Source: Flectonema sp. DT1601 (taxonomy: Eukaryota; Euglenozoa; Diplonemea; Diplonemida; Diplonemidae). From it: a stretch of DNA of 64,000 nt. The stretch lies in assembly GCA_964019425.1 (NCBI GenBank), contig OZ025809.1:124001-188000 (forward strand), given 5' to 3'. This document shows positions 55,101 through 64,000 of the stretch, piece after piece. Every line of letters starts with the position of its first letter. Within the stretch, counting starts at the first letter, position 1. The notes beneath the pieces were generated by a model. It did not search any database and was not told the DNA's origin. It saw only the letters and a program-made list of their open reading frames with translations. The position numbers and the translations under genes were made by a program.

Positions 55101-58100
55101 CTAGTATGGACTAACATATCTTTTGGTAGGTTTTGGTGAATAAATAATTTCAGAAACAGCGGCATCAACATCAGCGTTTACCTTTACCCTCAATGACTCA
55201 ACCATCGAGTTTAGTCTAGAAAAACGATCATCCATGTGTGCTTGACTAACATCAGGAGAAGCAAGACTTAGAACCTCACCATGGAACGACTTAACTGATG
55301 CTCCTCTGTGACTATACTTTGGATCTGATATGCGAGCAAAAGTATTTTTGAAACCGTCTTTTATCTCTCCCAGGTTTGTCGTAACCATGTCTTGGTCTGG
55401 ATGCCACTCGTGAAGATGAGCGCTTACATGAGCAGGAACACCTTTTTGCTGAAAAATTTCAATCAAGTCGCAGACTACATTCTCTTGATCACTGTGCTGA
55501 GAGAATTCTGGATCCTTAACGAATATTGTGACGTGACTATTCGAAGTCTCCACATCTCTGTCCATTGCAAGATTAATTATATCAAAGTGAAGTTCTGTGT
55601 GCATCCAAGCAAGAACAGCAGTAAGAGGACACCATACTTCACTCTTTGTTGTTTCTCGTCTTTTATAAACGAATACAAATTCACCCACGTGTTCTCCCTC
55701 ATGAACAGGAGGTGTAAACCCATATATCAAGGGTGCATTCTCGCATCGGAGTGTTTTTACCATTGCTTTTCCTTTTATTCCGTGAATTGCAAATTGCCTT
55801 GTTAGTTTTTTTCGTATCTCCGCCAGACGCTCGGCTGATGGTGTTCCAGCGCTGACTATGTCTTTACAATAAAGTAGTTTTATTGACATGGCTTCGTCGG
55901 ATCCTGCTGAATAGGTTTGATACATTTTAGCTTTGTGAATGTCGAGTTTAAGATGTTGCAGAATGTTGAACATGTGAACGATAAATTCTACTTTGTGTTC
56001 ACCTATTACTTTAATAACAACATAGTGAGCTTCGTCGTGAAAATCTAATGTGAAGTGAACGCCAGGTCTGAAACGCTGACCAGCAACATGTGAGATGTCA
56101 GTTAGTTCTCCCTGATTGTGTGATAGACATTTTGGTATAAATTTTATAAACTTCCAAGCAAGGCACTCAGATAATGTTATAATAGGATAATCAGTATTTC
56201 TAGTCAAGGGTACAGTAACTCCTTCTTGCACATCAAGTATTATCCATTCATCAGAGTCAGATAAAAGTCCTTCAAGACTCCAGGCTACAGGTTCAGACGC
56301 TGCCTCTGCCAAATCCTTTGCAGTTTTTATAGTATATTTATCAATCTTTGTTGAGGTTGGGAATTCTATAATCAGAGGCTTTGCATTTCTGTCAACCCAA
56401 CGAGATTCTGTTGAGATTCGTAGAGCTCCTTCTGGACCTTGTGAAGCACTTGGGTTGTCACCTCCGGGATTGTGAGCAATACATTTAGAAAGATCAATTG
56501 AGTCTCCTTCAGGAGAGAATAGTTTAATTTGTCCTAACTGAACAGCTCTCCTCACAACTATTGGAACCATCATAACCTGACCGTCTTCGTCGTTTAGTAC
56601 TTCTAGAAGTTGGTGTTTTATTGTGTGAAAGGCGTCGTCATCTAAATCATCGTTCAGCATTTGAGATTTTGTTTGTACCGTCGTTGTCATCATAAAGACA
56701 CTTCCATCAGTATCAACGTTACTGTTATCAGCCACAAGGTGCATGTCTTTTAAAGCAGTCAACACATCGTGGACAATAAATGGAACGTAATGTCCTTTAA
56801 CCTTTAGTCGAAATGAAAATATTGGTCTTCTGCCTGATTTTGCTCGTTGAGCTGCTCGTTCAGCTGTCAACTTGGAGAGGCAATACTGAAATGCTACTGG
56901 AGTTAGAATTATTGTACATAGTAAGCCCCACATACAAATTGCAAAAACCTTCTCTGATAACATACAACTATATCTTCCTAATGAATTTACTGTTGTTCGA
57001 TATTGTTGATTCTTCGCTAAGTATGCTACTAAAAATGCGAATTCTCGTTTATCAACCATCGCAATCCCAACAACAGTTTTCGATCCACTCTCAGCTATGA
57101 GTGAAGGAACTAATTTAGCGATAATACAAGGACCAATAGCACATAGAACTCCCAAATAAAATGTTTCTAACGTAAACATAACTGATACTGGTATTGAGAA
57201 TCCGACTACGGCTCCAAAGAAAAGTCGAGAAAGCCATTTTTGAATTCGCTTCAGTTGTCTACTCCAGACCTGACTAGACCTTGGTACATCACTGAAGGTT
57301 ACTCCTGCGATGAAGGAGCCTAGAAAGTGGGAACCTATATTCCACGATAACCAAGAATACAATACAAGGGTTCCAAACATTATTATTAAAAGAACTTGAT
57401 GAGGCAGATTCAGAGATCGATCAGAATCAGACGGAATAGCTGCCAACAACCTTCCAACAAAAATCGGAGAGTATCGAAAAGCAGTGTAAGTTCCCATTAT
57501 CAAAAACACAAACGAAAGCAATATGTTCTTTGAAACCAACCAGATTGTAACATTTGAATCACCAAGTCTTATTAATACACTCAAACTAATTAATGATAAA
57601 GCATCATTCATTGAAGCCGCAGTAATAATAGTCTGACCAAGACGAGAATCAAGTTGCTTTGATTCAGTCAGTCTCCTCAACGCAGTGCTAATAGCTGTTG
57701 GCGCTAAGGCACAACCAAGTGAAAACCCATCAGGAAAGAGTTGTTGATCTTCAGAGAAACAGTCTTCTGATCTGACGTAACTAGGAAAGACTTCTTGTGG
57801 ACTATAAATCGTGTTGGTTATTGTCTTAGTATCAGAAGACATACTATAATGTTCTCCTGAAGAAGAATATCCATAAGCAGCATACACTAACAACATCCCT
57901 CCTAATATCGGTAATGTTGTTCCCAAAATTGCAATTCCTAAAGATCGTTTCCAGACGTTGTGCATTTTCTTTGCGGATGCTCGCATTCCACTTTCATAAG
58001 TCATTAGTGTTACACCAATATAGCCGAGTATCTGTAAGAAGTCTCTGTTTTCCTTTGAGATTAATCCAACTACATCATTTCCGAGTAATACTCCCACGAC

Positions 58101-58217
58101 AACTTCACCCAAAGCTGGAGGAAGATGAAGAATATTTCTGAATATCCATCCGCCAACATAGAGAGCTGTTGCAAACCCAACCAGCTCAGCCAGTTCAATA
58201 AAATCGATTCCTCCCAT
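55101..58217 (-). CDS. Cation/proton antiporter (CPA2-like) with long cytosolic tail
   Basis: 1038 aa from the ATG at 58217, intronless. The first 450 residues are a sodium/hydrogen exchanger domain: PALGEVVVGVLLGNDVVGLI near 35, GYIGVTLMTYESGMRAS near 66, ALAPTAISTALRRL near 171, and LGSFIAGVTFSDVPRS near 300, with about a dozen hydrophobic helices. The remaining 580 residues are soluble, with repeated alpha/beta-looking stretches (LTALKDMHLVADNS; FNILQHLKLDIHKAKM), which might be ACT-like regulatory domains. It would exchange monovalent cations for protons across the plasma or an endosomal membrane. The exceptionally long tail is the unusual part. Confidence 0.88.
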   Translation of the reverse strand: MGGIDFIELAELVGFATALYVGGWIFRNILHLPPALGEVVVGVLLGNDVVGLISKENRDFLQILGYIGVTLMTYESGMRASAKKMHNVWKRSLGIAILGTTLPILGGMLLVYAAYGYSSSGEHYSMSSDTKTITNTIYSPQEVFPSYVRSEDCFSEDQQLFPDGFSLGCALAPTAISTALRRLTESKQLDSRLGQTIITAASMNDALSLISLSVLIRLGDSNVTIWLVSKNILLSFVFLIMGTYTAFRYSPIFVGRLLAAIPSDSDRSLNLPHQVLLIIMFGTLVLYSWLSWNIGSHFLGSFIAGVTFSDVPRSSQVWSRQLKRIQKWLSRLFFGAVVGFSIPVSVMFTLETFYLGVLCAIGPCIIAKLVPSLIAESGSKTVVGIAMVDKREFAFLVAYLAKNQQYRTTVNSLGRYSCMLSEKVFAICMWGLLCTIILTPVAFQYCLSKLTAERAAQRAKSGRRPIFSFRLKVKGHYVPFIVHDVLTALKDMHLVADNSNVDTDGSVFMMTTTVQTKSQMLNDDLDDDAFHTIKHQLLEVLNDEDGQVMMVPIVVRRAVQLGQIKLFSPEGDSIDLSKCIAHNPGGDNPSASQGPEGALRISTESRWVDRNAKPLIIEFPTSTKIDKYTIKTAKDLAEAASEPVAWSLEGLLSDSDEWIILDVQEGVTVPLTRNTDYPIITLSECLAWKFIKFIPKCLSHNQGELTDISHVAGQRFRPGVHFTLDFHDEAHYVVIKVIGEHKVEFIVHMFNILQHLKLDIHKAKMYQTYSAGSDEAMSIKLLYCKDIVSAGTPSAERLAEIRKKLTRQFAIHGIKGKAMVKTLRCENAPLIYGFTPPVHEGEHVGEFVFVYKRRETTKSEVWCPLTAVLAWMHTELHFDIINLAMDRDVETSNSHVTIFVKDPEFSQHSDQENVVCDLIEIFQQKGVPAHVSAHLHEWHPDQDMVTTNLGEIKDGFKNTFARISDPKYSHRGASVKSFHGEVLSLASPDVSQAHMDDRFSRLNSMVESLRVKVNADVDAAVSEIIYSPKPTKRYVSPY

Positions 58218-61200
58218 TGTTGTGGAAGCTGCAGGGTTGAGTATGTTAATGAGCGAGGGAATTTAGGAGAATTATCACTCGTCTGATAAGTTATTATTTT
58301 AAATAATAGTACCTGTAAGAAACAGAATAATCATAAATTATTAAATTAGAAATACAAAACAACTTTACATAGTGATCTGATGGAAACGAGTCCTGTGTGT
58401 GTCTCTGTTGCTAGCAGGTGCTAGCATAGGACCATTCCTTTCTACTACAACACAGTTAGAAGATTTCTTTTTCACGTACAATTACACTTCAATCTACGAG
58501 ATGCTTATTATGGACACATAATAAAAAGAAACTCGTATTTTCATAAAAAGACATCACAGTGGAAACAAATATTCTTGTCTCCGATGGACGAAGTGAACGG
58601 GTCTCACACGTTTGGAAAAAAAACAACAACAATCAAGTTTTTTTTTTTTCTCCCTTTTTTACATTTTTTATTTTATTCCCTTTTTCCACTCTCTTGTGCA
58701 GAAAACAAGCAATAAGATACTTCACTCACCCAATTTTGTAGCTTCAAGGGTTTGGTTTCTCAGTCGCACACACATATGTCTTACCATGCAAATACAAAAG
58801 TAAGTTAGTCTTTTACGCGCAGGGCATTCCTCAATAAAATGTCTGGTAGTTTAATACTTTGTAAGTTACTAAATAGCTTCTACTACTTGCTATCTGACGG
58901 GAGGCTATGTAATATCTGCCAACCGCAAATAAGTAACAAACATCAACTAAAACTACGAGCCTGGCTTGTGGTAGAAAAAAGAAAATAGCAGGCGAGAGGA
59001 AGACGGCTGTTTACCGATGTTGAGTTGATCCAACATGTCTATTGTTCATGTTTTCTTATTTAGTTTTTGTACGTTTACATACAACGTATATTTTCAACAA
59101 CGTGCCAAACACGGTACAAGCAACTCACGATAAAGGCAGCCAATATCACTTTTATTTAAATTTTTTTTTTTTTTTCATTCTCAAAAAAAAAAAAAAAAAA
59201 AAAAAAAGTTAACGAGAGTCAGACCACAATGGAAAAAAACGAAGGAGGAAAAAACCTTCTTCGGAGATGCCACTCTGTCTTATTAGAAAGGGATGGGAAG
59301 ACGTTATAAAGACAGTGCAGTCTCCATTAACGTATTGAAACTCACAAGGAAAACTAATTGACGCACAGAACATGTCTCAACTGGTTATTGTTATCATTAT
59401 TTTCTATTTTTTTTTTTTTTAAAAAAACCCCATCCATTGTCACCTATTTCATATCTCGGGACTTTAGATGGAAGAGGTTAAGGGAAAAAAAAACAAAAAA
59501 AAAACGAAGGGAAGGTGGGGCAAAAGCTCATGTGTCAACGTAAGCTAAAGCCCCTGCAGATTAGGGAGACAACGTTATGGCAGCCGTGCGGTGGCCATGA
59601 ACGTGTTACTCCTTTAAAAAAGAAATATAAAAAAATAATCCAAAATTGGAAGCCAGGATTGGTTTACAAGATTGTCAAGATAATAGATGAACCACTTCGT
59701 AGATTCCGTGGTCTACTCTCAGCTTGATGATGCTATAGAATATGAATAACCCATAAGGACTATCCTAGATATGTTGTTAGATTACACCATCAAATCATAA
59801 GCTATGAAACAATGATTGGGATTGTTTGCTTTGAACACAATTGTCATCATATTCGTTTAGATTAGAATGCTAATTATTTATTTTATTTAAATTTTTTTTT
59901 TTTTTATTTACGAAGCCTAGGAAGCCAAAAGCCAGGAAAAGCTCACAAGGGTAACAGTTAGATCGCTACCAATCAACCGTGAGACTCTCACAGACGATAA
60001 GAGACGTAGAATTAGATCATTAAATAAATGAAATGGGTTTTTTTTTTTCCCCCCTCTCTTATTTTTTTTTCTTCTTTTCGCTTCTCTCTTATTAATTAAA
60101 ACTTGCATGTACACCGAACATGAAACCAACGAGTAGTTTTCTCTTCTTAACACACCTCAAATAATTAAAATAAAAAGAGAGAATGAGAACTAAAGGTGGT
60201 AAGGGTCAACTGTTGGAGCATATTTATAATAATATAAATATATTGTATTGTATCAAACGTTAACTAATATAAGCAATTAGTAATTTTATGAGACAGAAAA
60301 AAAAGGTAGTTATTGGTTAACACTCAGCTTTTTATTGGAAAAGACTTTATTCAATGTTTCTAACTAATCTGCATACATGTTTTGTTTTTTTTCCATGTTT
60401 TCATTAGGGGAATAGGGCATGGGGGAATGGGTGGTAACAAAATAGAAAAGTTGCTGTAACGTCACCATTGCCTACTTCAGAGAATAATGTACTCCCCATC
60501 AAGAGAATGATACGCTCTTGAGACTACTAAGCGATTACTTTAAATATGCAATCGCTAACACATGAAATTTAAAAAAAAAAAAAAAAAAAAAGTCTAACAG
60601 GCTTTTAGAAAACCTTGCAGATCGACGTTAACGCTCGGATCGAGAGAAAAAAGAAAAATACAACTATCATTTTTAGGCAACAAGTTTAAAAGGAAAAAAA
60701 AACAGAAAGAAAAAACGAGTCGCATCAAACACACTGTCGATCTGCTATACAGATATGAGCAACCGCTATGAAATAAAAAGTTTTCTTTGTTAAATAAATT
60801 CATTGAAGCGAAATCTAAGTTCTCACAACCACCTTTAATAAAAAGGTGTAATATACTGAAAAAAAGATAATGTGGGGGAAAAAAACTGTTCCCAGGAAAT
60901 GGGAAACAGTAAAAATGTTAAGCTAAAAACAAGAAAAATAAAATAACATTTAAAGAAGATGGGAGAAGATAGGGACCTGACATGCCGCCAACAGCGAAAA
61001 CACTGAACTTGCATGCCAGAGAGAGATGCGTGTCGCTTCGACAGGCAAATATTCGTTCCACAAAACTTGATATTTACAAATAAATAATAATTAATAATTG
61101 TGTCTTTTTTTTTTCATGCAGTCACTGCAACTTTTCTCAGAACAGATTAAAAATTACTTTTAAAAAAAAAAAAAAAAAAATTGACATACTTTTGGGGGAA

Positions 61201-62545
61201 GAATAATTCAAAGTAAACAACTATAGATAGATAGATTGATAGATAAGGAAGTCCAATACATTGCGTACTGTGCATCGCTGATACAGCAAACTAAAGAGCA
61301 TCGGGTTAACTCCAATAGAGCTACGAGGCAACAGCAACGTAATTAAACTCCCTTATCTTATAATAAACGATTACTCGCAAATATATTTTTATTTTTATTT
61401 TTTGTAAAATAACAGTAATTGCTTCTTATTTCTTCTGTTCAAACGGGACGTCAAATAAAATAAAACAAGAAGCAATTTTTTTTTTTTTTTTTTTTTTTTT
61501 GATATTTTTAGCCAACTGCAGTAGTGCGAGAGGGTAGATTTAAGAGTGCCACACAACAGTAAGAAAACATAAAAAACTGCATGCGAAAAAAAAAATCAAG
61601 ATGTCGGTAAACCACGATGAACTACCAACTCTAATTTCTTTTATTGAAAAGAATTCTGCGGTACAAATCGTGCCGTTATGATGTTTTATAAGCAGTCGGA
61701 TGCTGTTGTTTCTTTCTGTTGTAGTTGAGATGCTCTCTTCTTTTTTTCTTTTTCAGTCTTCTATAAAAGAAAATACCCTTTCCCCCTTTGAATTTGTTTT
61801 GTTGTTATCCACCCAATCAAAACCTTATTTCAAAAAAAAAAGAAGAAAAAATTATACATAATTATGACTACAAAAGCAAAAGAAGAACGAGAGAGAGAGA
61901 GAGAGAGAGAATAGTTGAGACCAGCACAATGCTGTCCTGTCAACAATGAGAAATATAATGCCACAACAACAATAACTTTTTCTGTTTTTTTTTTTTTTTT
62001 TTTTGATTTTTTTTTTTTTAAAAAACTCGTTTAGCGCAAAAAAAAAAAAAAAAAAAAAGTAAAAGCTAAAATCAAAGCAAACCTTAATTGCCGACGCACA
62101 AGCTGATAAAATGAATTTATTCAGAATTTGAAATCCAAAAAAACAGAAATTGAAATTTTCACTGGCGAAAAAGACGCAAGAGAGAACAACGTATCTTATA
62201 ACTAAAATAACCCCTACCGCGTACAATAAATCCCAGCGGACGATCCTCTCTCTGGTAAAGGGAATTTACAGCGAGATTTTGCAGCGGGTTCGGGTGGTAA
62301 ACTCCGTGGAGTGCCATATAAAATAAAAATAGAAATAAAATAACTAACATTGCCAAAGGTATGATCTCAAGTCTATTAGGAGGTAAGAATTAATTACTAT
62401 TATGTTTTGAATGAAAGCTCTTCAAACACAACCACGAGCCAAGATGGCATGCTCTGTCGGGTGCTCAACAATAACCAAGTGAGGGAAACACTTCTTATCG
62501 GAGGCAGGACCCACCAGAGAACCTTGTTTTAAATCTTCAGCACTA

Positions 62546-62577
<32 letters not shown>

Positions 62578-62993
62578 TGATTGCTGCGAGAGAAGAAGGG
62601 GAGAACAAAAGTAGAAGAAATTACAATTTAAAAGGGAGAGAGAATCAAAATATGTATTGAAAAGAAATAAATCCGGAGATGAGCAAAGAGTTACATCTCG
62701 TGCGAGCGTTAAATATCAAACGAGCGTAAGTCACTCATCACTCATGAAAAGACCTGAGGGTTGTTAAGATATAACCTTTTGTTTTACCGACGTTATCTCT
62801 TTTGATTAATAACGTGCACTAAGCAGACGAATTGTAAAAAAAGAAAGGAAAATGGAAAGGGGGAAAAATAATCAAAAATCGCTGCTTTAATTACACCATC
62901 AAGTCCATAAAATTGTGGACAACAGAAAGAAGATCGTATTTCCTTTTTTATTATTATTATTAATTGTGAAGGGGAAGAGCTTCCATATTATTT
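58218..62993. other. Gene desert of 4.8 kb
   Basis: No coding frame is supported. Contents: very many A/T homopolymers (for example 59185-59207, 60569-60590, 61159-61180, 61477-61500, 61987-62004, 62547-62572), a GA microsatellite at about 61888-61911, and a family A SINE-like copy at 59891-60012. It is a candidate cluster boundary or transcription start region because no gene is recognised on either strand. Confidence 0.5.
59891..60012 (-). repeat. SINE-like repeat, family A, second copy
   Basis: This copy shares the 30-bp identical core with 45391-45420 and the flanking GACTCTCACAGACGATAA. On the minus strand it ends in GTAAAT followed by about 14 A. An insertion of about 15 bp relative to the first copy lies near 59922-59938. 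Confidence 0.65.
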
Positions 62994-63761
62994 TTACATG
63001 ACAGAGCAGACGCATTCGGCTTCATAACGGGGTTCGACTGCCTCGTTTACAGGAGCAGCTGGAGGTGGGGGAGTAGTCAAGAAGTGAAGCATAGTTCTTG
63101 GGTTCTCATCGATAGGATCCGAACTTATTCTTGGAGGTGGTGCCACAAGCGGGGTACGACGAAGGCCTTTGAAGCCAGCAGATGAAGGAAGCTGAAATTT
63201 TGGCTCTCCACTGCAGTCTGAAGAAGAATCACTAAAAGCAAATGATTCCAATTCCCCCAGAGAACTACTGTAAATTGATGAAGGAATCGAATCTTCGGAG
63301 GAGGATTTCAGAAAAACGGTAGAAACCGTAATATCCGACTCATTCCAACCTCCGCTGCAATGAACCTGCCAGTTACTAACTTCATGTGGTCCATTTCCAT
63401 TATGAGGTGAGCTACGAACAAATCCTTTATTACGAGTCATGTCTTGTGCACTGCTGCTCATGAGCCATTTTCCACTGGCTCCGCTGTACAAACGCCATTT
63501 CCCGTTGCACCAAACCGGTTTGCTGTTGACTTCTAATCCAGGAACCTTTTTATATAGTCCTCCTTTAATAGCGTATCCCTTACCGTGAACAATTAGTGTT
63601 TCCATCTCACCTTCGTACTTACATTTGTCTTCAATTGGTTCAGGTGTAATTCTCTTCAGAAACTGTAATGGAGGAGGTGCAGGACAATCTTCTAACCCTC
63701 CGTGGGGTTTGTCACACTCGCAATGGACGTCAACTGTGGAGGAGATCATAGGAGCGAACAT
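62994..63761 (-). CDS. Protein with C-terminal CaaX-like motif, unrecognised
   Basis: 255 aa from the ATG at 63761. A longer frame starts at 63854, but its extra 31 residues are largely a pyrimidine tract ending in TTATTTCAG at 63791-63793, which reads better as a splice acceptor than as a membrane helix. The central domain (about 85-145) has GLYKKVPGLEV, KPVWCNGKWRLYSGASGKW and PHEVSNWQVHC. A Ser-rich acidic stretch follows. The C-terminus reads CVCSVM, so Cys-Ser-Val-Met fits a prenylation box, with a second Cys two residues upstream available for palmitoylation. A membrane-associated cytosolic protein is inferred; no family is named. Confidence 0.66.
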   Translation of the reverse strand: MFAPMISSTVDVHCECDKPHGGLEDCPAPPPLQFLKRITPEPIEDKCKYEGEMETLIVHGKGYAIKGGLYKKVPGLEVNSKPVWCNGKWRLYSGASGKWLMSSSAQDMTRNKGFVRSSPHNGNGPHEVSNWQVHCSGGWNESDITVSTVFLKSSSEDSIPSSIYSSSLGELESFAFSDSSSDCSGEPKFQLPSSAGFKGLRRTPLVAPPPRISSDPIDENPRTMLHFLTTPPPPAAPVNEAVEPRYEAECVCSVM

Positions 63762-63793
63762 TTCGATATGTGTGAAAGGGGATGGGGTGACTG
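63762..63793 (-). promoter_or_regulatory. Candidate splice acceptor and 28-nt leader
   Basis: Minus-strand T-rich tract, TTATTTCAG, then a 29-nt leader to the ATG at 63761. The AG could be used for spliced-leader addition or for a 5'-UTR cis-intron. Confidence 0.45.
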
Positions 63794-64000
63794 AAATAAT
63801 GAAACAAAATAATAAAATATAGAAAACAAAACAGAACGCACAGCACCACAACATCCCTTAACCACCATTGCTTAGGCAAACCTGTAATCTGAAATTATAT
63901 AAAGATCACTAACTTTTTGTTATATCTGAGGCAAGGTAAACACGAAGAGCTGGCTCTAATTATTACTCCAGACAGCAACTGGATGCCAAATGGACTTCGA

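Noticed and set aside
61852..62356. Hydrophobic minus-strand frames
   Set aside because: Driven by poly-A and GA runs; no motif and no conserved-looking segment.

Overview
The window is nuclear DNA from a unicellular eukaryote, most likely a free-living, diplonemid-like euglenozoan. Four observations support this. (1) The cathepsin L-type protease at 31793-33112 ends in a Cys-rich domain that matches, in Cys spacing and short motifs, the C-terminal extension of trypanosomatid cruzipain-type proteases. (2) Nearly every recognisable gene lies on the minus strand, as in the long unidirectional clusters of Euglenozoa. (3) Most start codons have a YAG after a pyrimidine tract within about 5-45 bases upstream, as expected for spliced-leader addition. 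(4) Several genes nevertheless carry short conventional GT-AG introns of about 55-96 nt, mostly with GTATG donors; such introns are almost absent in trypanosomatids but normal in diplonemids and euglenids. The lineage is an inference; no rRNA or spliced-leader RNA gene lies in the window.

Layout. 0.5-3.4 kb: an EF-hand protein with a dynein AAA6-like tail, then an aspartyl/asparaginyl beta-hydroxylase-like gene. 6.0-8.7 kb: a large surface-type protein with Pro/Thr repeats. 9.7-10.8 kb: a rare plus-strand glycoprotein gene broken by two in-frame TAA codons, convergent with a two-exon leucine-rich-repeat gene (10.9-14.0 kb). 15.0-20.8 kb: the densest block, with a DUF1499 membrane protein, a small anchored protein, ERGIC3/Erv46, a degenerate acireductone dioxygenase and a PPR protein. 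22.8-23.8 kb: a 35-bp satellite of about 30 copies. 24.6-34.5 kb: a polytopic membrane protein, an ER thioredoxin-fold protein, a type I membrane protein with a cytosolic zinc-finger-like tail, the cysteine protease and a probable mitochondrial protein. 36.5-41.2 kb: a very large RCC1-like/PAN-like surface protein. 42-51 kb: repeat-rich, holding a defective piggyBac element inside a SINE-like repeat, other SINE-like copies, and a retroelement RNase H remnant abutting a sulfotransferase fragment. 51.5-58.2 kb: a coiled-coil membrane protein, a Ser-rich coiled-coil protein, a basic protein and a cation/proton antiporter. 58.2-63.0 kb: no gene seen. 63.0-63.8 kb: a protein with a CaaX-like terminus.

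The genes form no single pathway. Recurrent themes are secretory and surface proteins (four large proteins with extracellular Pro/Thr- or Cys-rich regions) and secretory-pathway functions (ERGIC3, thioredoxin-fold protein, secreted protease). Intergenic DNA is full of A and T homopolymers. Exon boundaries were worked out by hand from reading frame and GT-AG signals, so intron calls are predictions.
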